Assembly: GCA_016789205.1 (NCBI GenBank)
Contig: JAEURF010000031.1
Location: forward strand, 1 to 11,324
Reading direction: 5' to 3'
DNA length: 11,324 nucleotides
Source: Anaerolineales bacterium
GTDB lineage: Bacteria > Chloroflexota > Anaerolineae > Anaerolineales > Villigracilaceae
The notes under the pieces were generated by a model. That model worked only from the letters and a program-made list of their open reading frames with translations. It was not told where the DNA came from and made no database searches. Below, one piece after another: positions 5,002 through 11,324 of this stretch. The translations under genes and the position numbers were made by a program. Each line of letters begins with the position of its first letter. Position 1 is the first letter of the stretch.

Positions 5002-6174
5002 ATGACAACCATTCGCACGCCTGCACGCATTATTCCCCGCGCTTTTCCCGGCATTCGTCCGGATGAAGTGCAGGAAATTATTATCAACAGCCAAATCAAA
5101 AGCTACCCTGCCGATGCCGTTCTCTGCAAGGAAGATGCGGTTGAGCATACCTTTTATATGATTCTTGAAGGGGATTTTGAAGTCACCAAACTGATTAACA
5201 ACGTAGAAAAAAGATTATTAAAAACCTTATCGGCTGGAGATTTTTTCGGCGAAATGGCATTGATTCATAACGCACCACGTGCCGCAACAGTTAAGTCGTT
5301 GACCAGTGCTGTCGTGCTTGAGTTGGACAAATCAGGCTTCGACCGAGTCTTGAAGCGAAGTCCAAGTGTGGCAATGGCAATGGTTGGAGAAATCAGCAAT
5401 CGCTTACGTCAAAATGATGCGTTGGCTATTGAAGATTTAAGATTACGCGCCTCCGAACTTGCGGACGCATATCAAAAACTTGCTGAACAAGATTTAGCAC
5501 GAAGAGAATTTTTAACCAACATTGCCCATGAATTGCGCACGCCATTAATGGTAGCGAGTGGCTACTTACACGCGTTGAAAAAAGGCATGTTATCCGGAGA
5601 GCAACTCCAAACCACAATTGAAACTGTCAGCCGTAATGTAGACCAAATTGTAAACCTGACAAATGATATTCTTTTCTTACAAGAAATGGATTTGGTCTTG
5701 CCAGATTTTCAGCCCATTCATATGGCAAATGTGGTTGAAAATGTAATCAAAAAATATGAAAGCAAAGCAAAAGCACGTCATGTTTCATTAAAAACAAAAG
5801 GCAATACCAGTGTTTCACCAGTGCAAGGTGATGAACACTCGCTTGAACGCGTTGTCACTGCATTGGTTGATAACGCCATAAAATTTAGTCCGCCAAACGG
5901 CTCTGTTGAAATTCGTTTTTCCGAAGAAGGCAACCATGTCAAAATCAGCGTAGAAGACCATGGCATTGGCATTGCGCCTGAAATTCGTCCGCATATTTTT
6001 GACCGTTTCTTCCACACCGAAAAATATAACGACGCAGAAGAACTTTATAGCGGACTAGGCATTGGGCTTTCAATTACTCGCCAAGTGATTCAACAACATC
6101 GCGGCACGATTGAAGTCGAAAGCCAGCCCGGCAAAGGCAGTACATTCATAATTTCGTTATTGAAATGGAAGTGA
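5002..6174 (+). CDS. Histidine kinase with cyclic-nucleotide-binding domain
   Basis: A soluble 390-residue sensor kinase with no membrane segment. Residues about 15-135 form a cNMP-binding domain, with the phosphate-binding cassette FGEMALIHNAPRAATV at 82-97. A helical linker leads to the HisKA domain with phospho-acceptor His176 in NIAHELRTPL. The HATPase domain has the N box (DNAIKFSP, 290-297), G1 (DHGIGI), F (FDRFF) and G2 (GLGIGLSI) motifs, so it should be active. It presumably links a cyclic nucleotide or similar ligand to phosphotransfer. No response regulator is nearby, so it is an orphan kinase. I chose ATG 5002 over the in-frame GTG at 4963 because that GTG lies upstream of the -10 box. 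The next gene starts 3 bases after the stop. Confidence 0.88.
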   Translation: MTTIRTPARIIPRAFPGIRPDEVQEIIINSQIKSYPADAVLCKEDAVEHTFYMILEGDFEVTKLINNVEKRLLKTLSAGDFFGEMALIHNAPRAATVKSLTSAVVLELDKSGFDRVLKRSPSVAMAMVGEISNRLRQNDALAIEDLRLRASELADAYQKLAEQDLARREFLTNIAHELRTPLMVASGYLHALKKGMLSGEQLQTTIETVSRNVDQIVNLTNDILFLQEMDLVLPDFQPIHMANVVENVIKKYESKAKARHVSLKTKGNTSVSPVQGDEHSLERVVTALVDNAIKFSPPNGSVEIRFSEEGNHVKISVEDHGIGIAPEIRPHIFDRFFHTEKYNDAEELYSGLGIGLSITRQVIQQHRGTIEVESQPGKGSTFIISLLKWK

Positions 6175-6177
6175 AGC

Positions 6178-6966
6178 ATGATGATAAATAAAAAACAGAT
6201 GAAAACCCGCCTCGCGCTGACTATAAGCCTGATTGCCACACTTGCATGTAATCTTACTGCCCCAACAAGCCCTGAATCGCCTGCGCCAAATCAGCCAGCC
6301 GAAACAGTTATCATCCCAGGCTTATGCGACAACCCACTTTATCCCGTCAAACAAAATGCCACATGGACATATTTCAACACCGGCGCCCCAAGTGGTGACT
6401 TTACCTATACAGACACCATCACCGAAGTCCGTACAGATGGTTTTACGCTCACAACTCAATTTGAAGGTCTCACGCGCACCCAAGCATGGGCATGTGAAAC
6501 TGGCGGATTAAAAGCACTTGAATATGGCGGCGGACCCACAGCCGCCATCACCACACAAAATGCAAGCATGTCATTTGACACACTTCAAGTGACCGGCATT
6601 AGTTTGCCGAAAGAAATCGTTTCCGGAATGCAATGGCTTTATAGCCTCACGCTTGAAGGCACTACAACAATGCCAGATGGTCAACAAACTACATCGAATG
6701 GAACATTCACAGTTAACATGCAAGAGATGGGCAATGAAACCATCACTGTCCCCGCCGGTACATTCGATGCAATCAAAATTCAAGCCAACTCCACAATTGA
6801 TATTGTTGGAGAATTTCAAGGCATTCAAGTCCCAATGACAATTACAGGCTCAACCATCACATGGTATGCGCCCGGCGTTGGTTACATCAAATCAATTAGC
6901 AACTCAGATTTTGGAGGCGCGCCGTTTACTGTCACCACTGAATTACAATCATATAACATCCCCTAA
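6178..6966 (+). CDS. Lipoprotein of unknown function, beta-rich
   Basis: A 262-residue putative lipoprotein. Basic residues 5-11 precede a hydrophobic segment ending TLAC, with Cys24 the likely lipidated residue; the lipobox is degenerate. A Pro/Ser-rich linker follows to about residue 45. The mature part begins CDNPLYPVKQNATWTY and has repeated beta-type strands. The blocks ETITVPAGTFDAIKIQ and ITWYAPGVGYIKSI are typical of a widespread family of secreted domains with no known activity. It starts 3 bases after the kinase stop, so the two are likely co-transcribed and the lipoprotein may act in the same response. The gene converges on the Nudix gene and the two stop codons overlap. Confidence 0.8.
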   Translation: MMINKKQMKTRLALTISLIATLACNLTAPTSPESPAPNQPAETVIIPGLCDNPLYPVKQNATWTYFNTGAPSGDFTYTDTITEVRTDGFTLTTQFEGLTRTQAWACETGGLKALEYGGGPTAAITTQNASMSFDTLQVTGISLPKEIVSGMQWLYSLTLEGTTTMPDGQQTTSNGTFTVNMQEMGNETITVPAGTFDAIKIQANSTIDIVGEFQGIQVPMTITGSTITWYAPGVGYIKSISNSDFGGAPFTVTTELQSYNIP

Positions 6967-7454
6967 CCAAAAACGACTTTCAATTTTTCATCTTCATAAA
7001 ACGACCTTGCCGAAAACGGCGGGTCGTTTTGATTCATGCTATGGATTCTTTCTATCAAGATTGGCAAATCTTCCACTACTGGCAGATGAAGAACCGCTTC
7101 TTTCTTGACCCATTCTGCTTTGCCTTCGTTTGACTCTGTTATTTCGCCCTGAGCATTTTCTCCACAAATTACAAATAAACAAACACCAATATCACCAGCA
7201 TCTACAATCACAGTGCCACATAACCACAAATCTGCTGTGATACCGGCTTCTTCTTTTAACTCACGCCTCGCGGATGAAATCACATCTTCGCCACGTTCCA
7301 CATGCCCACCAAGACAGTTATATTTCCCAGCCCATAATCTTTTGGTCAGCGCACCTTTGACTAATAAATACTCATCCCCTTTACGGACAAATATCGCCGT
7401 ACGAGGGATGAGCATATATCTATCTTTTGTAATTCCTTGTTCAGAAATCGGCAT
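6963..7454 (-). CDS. Nudix hydrolase
   Basis: A 163-residue Nudix protein. The complete Nudix box is at residues 50-72 (Gly50, Glu56, Arg64, Glu65, Glu68, Glu69, Gly71), the Mg2+-binding site that hydrolyses nucleoside-diphosphate-linked compounds. The N-terminal DRYMLIPRTAIFV and the C-terminal acidic WVKK/LPVVEDLP blocks are as in MutT-like members of broad specificity; the substrate cannot be told. ATG at 7454 is preferred. An in-frame TTG at 7460 and an internal ATG at 7415 are alternatives, but the latter would remove the conserved RY pair. There is no Shine-Dalgarno; a heptamer tract begins at the base before ATG. It lies 31 bases after the aldolase gene on the same strand. Confidence 0.9.
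   Translation of the reverse strand: MPISEQGITKDRYMLIPRTAIFVRKGDEYLLVKGALTKRLWAGKYNCLGGHVERGEDVISSARRELKEEAGITADLWLCGTVIVDAGDIGVCLFVICGENAQGEITESNEGKAEWVKKEAVLHLPVVEDLPILIERIHSMNQNDPPFSARSFYEDEKLKVVFG
6998..7030. terminator. Hairpin inside the Nudix 3' end, likely terminator
   Basis: Stem AAAACGACC/GGTCGTTTT (6998-7006 with 7022-7030) encloses a second stem GCCG/CGGC around AAAA. It lies 32 bases after the lipoprotein stop and within the last 23 codons of the Nudix gene. The terminal T run is on the plus strand, so it probably ends the kinase-lipoprotein transcript. Confidence 0.65.
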
Positions 7455-7482
7455 TATCAATTGTCAATTATTAACTATCATT
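7455..7482. repeat. Heptamer tract between aldolase and Nudix genes
   Basis: Four consecutive 7-base units of the form TRTCAAT (plus strand; the last two are degenerate: TATTAAC and TATCATT). They fill almost the whole 31-base intergenic gap and end exactly at the Nudix ATG. The unit differs from the GACNNTG units of the other two tracts, but the period is the same. Confidence 0.6.
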
Positions 7483-7485
7483 GTA

Positions 7486-8904
7486 TTAATCCGCCAAATC
7501 ACTCACATCTTCTGCCGCTACATCCCCTTTGACATAATCCGCAAGCACGGGTTGAATTTTGGCAGGTTTGACAAATTGGTCAACATATTTTTTTGTATCT
7601 TTTACGCCGAGTAGATTAAATAATTTATCAAATTGTGCTTCCCAAGCTTTGCCTAGTTTATCTTTGGCTTCTTCGGGTAATGCATACGCCTGCGCTTTGA
7701 ATGGTCCCACAGCATTCTTGCGGACTTTGTAATAAAACTGTTCATCGGTCATGCCGGGTTTTCTCTCGCTAGCAGAGTTGACGTCTAACCATGCATACAT
7801 TTCCTTTTTGAATTCAGCAGGGACATTGTCAAAAAACATGGTCGTAAAGTTTGTAGCAAGATGTACTTCAATGGCTTCATGTTGCACAAATTGATTAAAG
7901 TTTTCTTCTGGCAAAGTAGAAGCACCATGTTGAACAGTTCCGCCCATGCCATAATCACTGCGAGCCACACGGCTTAGGTCACGCAATACATCAAATGCAA
8001 TCGTCACTTCTGCAAGAGAACCATCTGGTAGCACTGTGCCGCCGTGTGATGTGCCGGTTTGAATACTAATTTTGCTCAAACCTGGTTTACCCGGCGCAAG
8101 TTTTTTTAATTCAGCCATGTAACCATCCATATAAGCACGGAGTTCTTGTTCGTTGGAATTATGTCCACCTACTTCACCAATCTCACCGCCAATCGAAATA
8201 GTCACACCTTTGGGTTCATTCTCGCGGATAAATGCTGAAAGTTGTGCAGAAAGTTGATAATTCAAAACTTGTTGTTCAGGAATAGTCGGTTTATTGATGT
8301 CTACTAATGTAGAAGTATCTACATCAATATTATAAAAACCTGCGGCAATTGCTTCGATTGTTAAGTCTTTGACGGCTTTCAATTCACCTTGTGCATCGGC
8401 TTGATATTTTTTCGCAGAGACTTGGAAATGGTCACCTTGAATGAACACAGGACCAACAAACCCTTCGGCAATGGCGGCAGCGAGGATATTGGCCGCATAT
8501 TCAGCCGGGCGTTGGGCGGTGTATCCAATTTCAGAGCGAGCAATTTCAAAAATAAATGCGCCACCATTAATTTTATTTGCAGAGCGGAACATGGCTCGTG
8601 CGGCATGATGTGACAAAGCCCGTAAGTTAAATGCTGGTGTGGTAAAAGTCATCGGTGCGTCACCTCGCCCGCGTGCGAGGTAAAGGTCGTGAATGGATGC
8701 GGGGATGACACCCAATTCTAAGGCGGCAGAGCGGATGAGGTAGCGTGCCCAGCCCGCCGTTAAGTCAGAGGCGAGTGCTGAATGTTCAACTAGTTTGCCG
8801 ACATTTTTTCTAAATGTATTTGCGTCTAAAACTTTTACAGTAGTACCATCTACTGATAAACTGTTTTCAACAAGTGCAAGTAATTCGTTCACGTGATTCG
8901 TCAT
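7486..8904 (-). CDS. Class II fructose-bisphosphate aldolase family protein
   Basis: A 472-residue zinc-dependent class II aldolase-type TIM barrel. The family motifs are GDHFQ (157-161), GGEIGEVGGHN (239-249), GTSHGGT (284-290) and TVQHGAS (323-329); their histidines and glutamates are the expected metal ligands and active-site residues. It likely cleaves or forms a ketose bisphosphate in glycolysis or a sugar pathway. It is well over the 280-360 residues of standard class II aldolases, with extra segments at both ends, so the natural substrate may not be fructose 1,6-bisphosphate. The C-terminus is acidic. A GGAG site lies 6 bases before ATG. A TATAAT at 8941-8936 is a candidate -10 box. 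The Nudix gene follows on the same strand. Confidence 0.82.
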   Translation of the reverse strand: MTNHVNELLALVENSLSVDGTTVKVLDANTFRKNVGKLVEHSALASDLTAGWARYLIRSAALELGVIPASIHDLYLARGRGDAPMTFTTPAFNLRALSHHAARAMFRSANKINGGAFIFEIARSEIGYTAQRPAEYAANILAAAIAEGFVGPVFIQGDHFQVSAKKYQADAQGELKAVKDLTIEAIAAGFYNIDVDTSTLVDINKPTIPEQQVLNYQLSAQLSAFIRENEPKGVTISIGGEIGEVGGHNSNEQELRAYMDGYMAELKKLAPGKPGLSKISIQTGTSHGGTVLPDGSLAEVTIAFDVLRDLSRVARSDYGMGGTVQHGASTLPEENFNQFVQHEAIEVHLATNFTTMFFDNVPAEFKKEMYAWLDVNSASERKPGMTDEQFYYKVRKNAVGPFKAQAYALPEEAKDKLGKAWEAQFDKLFNLLGVKDTKKYVDQFVKPAKIQPVLADYVKGDVAAEDVSDLAD

Positions 8905-8935
8905 GCCAATCTCCTGAGTGTAAAATGATTACTTG

Positions 8936-8941
8936 ATTATA
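8936..8941 (-). promoter_or_regulatory. -10 box of the aldolase gene
   Basis: TATAAT on the minus strand, 31 bases before the start codon. The -35 position (TTCCTT) is poor. Confidence 0.4.
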
Positions 8942-9042
8942 TCGCTTATAGCATAAATAAGGAATTTTTTTTGAGATACAGAAATGAAAATTAAAGTTTT
9001 AGCTTACTAAATTTGTGATACTCTGTAACTGGAATTAAACGA

Positions 9043-9048
9043 TATAAT
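9043..9048 (+). promoter_or_regulatory. -10 box of the 9104 gene
   Basis: TATAAT in the 199-bp divergent spacer, 55 bases before the ATG at 9104. No good -35 box is seen at 17 bases. The rest of this spacer is AT-rich and shows nothing else I can name. Confidence 0.4.
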
Positions 9049-9103
9049 TACAAGCAAGAAACAATTTGAACCATTTAGCGTATATCTTTGGCAGGAGGCT
9101 CAC

Positions 9104-9622
9104 ATGAGCGATTTTTTTGAAAAGGTAAGTAGTCAGGTTGACCCGTTTAAGAAACTGGTTTCATATATTCCCGGTTTCAGCGGTTATGTTGAACGGCAAA
9201 ATCGCCGTGATGCAGATGCGCTCTTGCGTGAAACAGTGGCGCGTCGCTTTGAAGAACAATGGAATCGTGCATCGAATTTGCAGGTGGAACTTGTCAACAA
9301 CGGTATGATTAAATATGTTGATGACATGGAAAAAGCATCGCTGGCGTTGCGCACATTCATTGACAAAATCAGCATGGCGGCACGCGGATATTCCGGCTTG
9401 TTTGATGCGGTCAAAATCAATGAAAAAGAACTTGAGGCGATTTATCAATTCGATGCCGCGTTCTTTGATTTAGGTGACCAAATTAAAAGCGGGTTGGATA
9501 ATTTAGAAGCTAGCCTCGCAGATGAAGAAGCCTTGCCCGCTGCGATTCGTCACGTGACCACGTTAGCGCGTTTGGCTGTAGAAACATTTGAACGCCGTTC
9601 TGAAGTTGTCACAGGAAGTTAA
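9104..9622 (+). CDS. Uncharacterised helical protein
   Basis: A 172-residue soluble protein, almost all helix. The N-terminus has LVSYIPGFSGYVERQNRRDADALLRETVARRFEEQ, of the pattern IPGFxGYxxRxxRRxADxLLR that recurs in Chloroflexota hypothetical proteins; I know no function for it. The remainder (about 60-165) is Leu/Ala/Glu-rich and likely forms an antiparallel helical bundle, reminiscent of phage-shock or coiled-coil scaffold proteins, but this is weak. A strong AGGAGG lies 5 bases before ATG. The heptamer tract at 9633 starts 11 bases after the stop. Confidence 0.78.
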   Translation: MSDFFEKVSSQVDPFKKLVSYIPGFSGYVERQNRRDADALLRETVARRFEEQWNRASNLQVELVNNGMIKYVDDMEKASLALRTFIDKISMAARGYSGLFDAVKINEKELEAIYQFDAAFFDLGDQIKSGLDNLEASLADEEALPAAIRHVTTLARLAVETFERRSEVVTGS

Positions 9623-9632
9623 TTACAAATCT

Positions 9633-9691
9633 GACCGTTGACCGTGGACAATGGACGATGTTTACGGTCAACGGTCTATGGTCAATCGTCC
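9633..9691. repeat. Heptamer-repeat tract with mirrored arms, second copy
   Basis: Four GACNNTG-type heptads (9633-9660), a 3-base spacer and four heptads of the complementary form ANGGTCN/ATCGTCC (9664-9691). The layout (4 plus 4 around a short spacer) is the same as at 113-173, yet the individual heptads differ. It occupies the gap between the 9104 gene and the FAD/[2Fe-2S] gene, ending 6 bases before its ATG. Confidence 0.75.
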
Positions 9692-9697
9692 AAAAAT

Positions 9698-11104
9698 ATG
9701 TGGCATGAATATATTAACGCAACCTCAACCGATGAGGTGATACACATCTTAGCCGAAAAGCGAGAACGCGCACGCGTCATCGCTGGCGGTACTGATTTGA
9801 TTCTTGAACTCGAACGTGGCGCACGCAAAGGGGTAGATACTTTAATTGATGTGACCCGTATTTCTAAACTCCATAAAATTTATTTAGATGAAGATAATGC
9901 CATCCATCTCGGCGCATTAGTGACGCATAACGATTGCGCATCTAATCCATTAATTCGCATGCGTGCATATCCTTTGTCACGTGCGGCGTGGGAAGTTGGC
10001 GCGCCACAGATTCGGAATCGCGGAACAATTGCTGGAAATTTAATCACGGCTTCACCCGCGAATGACACCATTACTCCGTTAATGGCATTGGGAGCAAGTG
10101 TGACATTACTTTCAAAAAATGGTGAACGAACTATTCCGCTCAAAGAATTTTATGCAGGTGTTCGTAAAACTGTCATGCAAGCAGATGAAATGCTGGTGGA
10201 TATTTCTTTCCCTGCTATGACAAAATCCCAACGCGGCGCATTCATCAAATTAGCATTACGGCGCGCGCAAGCAATTTCTTTAGTAGATGTTGCGCTCATA
10301 CTTGACTTGAAAGCTGATACAGTCAAATCAGCATCTATCACACTTGGAGCAGTGACACCCATCATTGCTCATGCGGAAAAGGCGGAACAATTTTTAGTTG
10401 GCAAAAAGTTAACTGATAAAAATATTTTACAAGCCGCCGAACTTGCCGTTGAGTCAGCAACGCCAATTGATGATGTGCGCGGTTCTGCAACCTATCGCCG
10501 TGAAATGGTGAAAGTAGTGACCAAACGCGGGCTGACCATGATTCGCAATGGCGAAGAAGAATCTGGGATGCCGAAAAAGCCGATTTTGTTAAGTAATCAG
10601 ACCGTGGACGGCGAATTGGATACCGTGAGCAAGTTCCCAGAATCTTCTATTGAAACTACTATAAACAATAAAAAATATTCTTTCAATAGTGGTTACGAAA
10701 AAACACTCCTTCGCTTTCTTCGCGAAGAAGGCATGTTGACCGGTACAAAAGAAGGTTGTGCTGAAGGCGAATGTGGTGCTTGCACTGTCTTCTTAGATGG
10801 CCAAGCCGTGATGTCTTGCCTTGTGCCTGCACCACGCGCGCATCAAGCAGAGATTATTACAGTGGAAGGTTTGGCAGACCACGAAGAATTACATCCTGTG
10901 CAAGAAAAATTTATTGAACATGGCGCCGTCCAATGCGGATATTGCATCCCCGGCTTTATTATGTCTGGTGCAAAATTGTTAGAAGAAAAACCAAACCCAA
11001 CCAAAGACGAAATTCAACAAGCCATTACCGGTAATCTGTGTCGTTGCACGGGTTACTATAAAATTGTCAGCGCAATTGAATCTGCCAGTAAAATGAAAGC
11101 TTGA
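9698..11104 (+). CDS. Fused FAD and [2Fe-2S] subunit of a molybdenum hydroxylase
   Basis: A 468-residue fusion of two subunits of the xanthine dehydrogenase/CO dehydrogenase family. Residues 1-175 are the FAD domain (VIAGGTDLILEL at 28-39; GAPQIRNRGTIAGNL at 101-115), 180-285 the CO-dehydrogenase flavoprotein C-terminal domain, and 320-468 the [2Fe-2S] domain. The plant-type cluster ligands are Cys354, Cys359, Cys362 and Cys374. The second cluster uses Cys413, Cys416, Cys448 and Cys450. The order FAD then Fe-S is the reverse of eukaryotic xanthine dehydrogenase. It passes electrons from a molybdopterin subunit that is not in the window. An in-frame TTG at 9638 would put the heptamer tract into the protein, so ATG 9698 is chosen; no Shine-Dalgarno is seen. 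The next gene starts 8 bases after the stop. Confidence 0.9.
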   Translation: MWHEYINATSTDEVIHILAEKRERARVIAGGTDLILELERGARKGVDTLIDVTRISKLHKIYLDEDNAIHLGALVTHNDCASNPLIRMRAYPLSRAAWEVGAPQIRNRGTIAGNLITASPANDTITPLMALGASVTLLSKNGERTIPLKEFYAGVRKTVMQADEMLVDISFPAMTKSQRGAFIKLALRRAQAISLVDVALILDLKADTVKSASITLGAVTPIIAHAEKAEQFLVGKKLTDKNILQAAELAVESATPIDDVRGSATYRREMVKVVTKRGLTMIRNGEEESGMPKKPILLSNQTVDGELDTVSKFPESSIETTINNKKYSFNSGYEKTLLRFLREEGMLTGTKEGCAEGECGACTVFLDGQAVMSCLVPAPRAHQAEIITVEGLADHEELHPVQEKFIEHGAVQCGYCIPGFIMSGAKLLEEKPNPTKDEIQQAITGNLCRCTGYYKIVSAIESASKMKA

Positions 11105-11112
11105 GGTTTATT

Positions 11113-11324
11113 ATGGGCAAGTATCAAAGTTTATCCAGAAAAGCAGTTAAAGAAAAAAGTAAGGATGTACATGTCGCTTGGCGCGGTATTGGCTGTTTGA
11201 TGATGTTGGTAATTCCGGTCATCTCAATTGCCGCCGCAGTGGAGACCATTAATTATGGTCTCGCCAATAAATGGACAATCCCATTTCAACTGCTTGGCTT
11301 TCCACGCTACCCAGATTGGTTTTA
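11113..11324 (+). CDS. Membrane protein N-terminus, partial
   Basis: An open frame of 70 codons runs off the window end. It begins MGKYQSLSRKAVKEKSKDV, a basic cytosolic head, followed by a transmembrane segment at about residues 25-42 (IGCLMMLVIPVISIAAAV) and an aromatic stretch ending FPRYPDWF. A TGAGGT site overlaps the stop of the previous gene, 6 bases before ATG, so the two are translationally close. I do not recognise the family. It is not a molybdopterin-binding subunit. Confidence 0.7.
   Translation, partial: MGKYQSLSRKAVKEKSKDVHVAWRGIGCLMMLVIPVISIAAAVETINYGLANKWTIPFQLLGFPRYPDWF

Noticed and set aside
8983..9009. An 8-codon leader ORF (MKIKVLAY) in the aldolase/9104 spacer
   Set aside because: It lies upstream of the likely -10 box at 9043, has no proper ribosome site and is not followed by a terminator.

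Overview
The window reads as ordinary chromosomal DNA of a bacterium of the Chloroflexota, most likely class Anaerolineae. This is inferred from style, not from a marker gene: two short lipoproteins (one with a Thr/Pro-rich linker and an SH3-like C-terminus), a VF530 protein, a long class II aldolase, a SufR-like Fe-S regulator beside a MIP18 protein, and intergenic 7-bp repeat tracts. There is no phage, IS element or CRISPR array.

Layout. (1) 1-387, minus strand: the start of an ABC exporter gene, cut by the window edge. Ahead of it lie a consensus-like promoter, a 25-codon leader ORF with a Shine-Dalgarno sequence, a pair of mutually exclusive RNA helices, an intrinsic terminator and a heptamer-repeat tract. 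Together these look like a ribosome-mediated transcription attenuator and are the most interesting thing in the window. (2) 384-2833, minus strand: glnS, then a lipoprotein gene 5 bp downstream, then a VF530 gene. (3) 2962-3483, plus strand: a compact three-way-junction-like RNA in the 5' leader of a small membrane protein, then a tRNA-Gln(CUG) with its own promoter and terminator. The tRNA is the substrate of the glnS product encoded next door. (4) 3578-4648, plus strand: a SufR-like Fe-S regulator, apparently leaderless, followed by a MIP18/SufT-like protein and a strong terminator. (5) 4718-7030: a small helical protein, an orphan histidine kinase with a cyclic-nucleotide-binding sensor domain, and a lipoprotein gene 3 bp behind it. 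This run converges on a Nudix gene whose stop codon overlaps the lipoprotein stop. (6) 6963-8904, minus strand: class II aldolase followed by the Nudix hydrolase. (7) 9104-11324, plus strand: an unknown helical protein, a fused FAD plus [2Fe-2S] subunit of a molybdenum hydroxylase (468 aa), and the start of a membrane protein cut by the window edge.

Three tracts of degenerate 7-bp repeats sit at or within one heptad of start codons (ABC, Nudix and FAD/[2Fe-2S] genes); the Nudix and FAD/[2Fe-2S] genes have no clear Shine-Dalgarno sequence and the ABC gene at most a weak one. The sufR-like and kinase genes have a -10 box so close to ATG that their mRNAs are probably leaderless. Most other genes have clear GGAG/GAGG sites.
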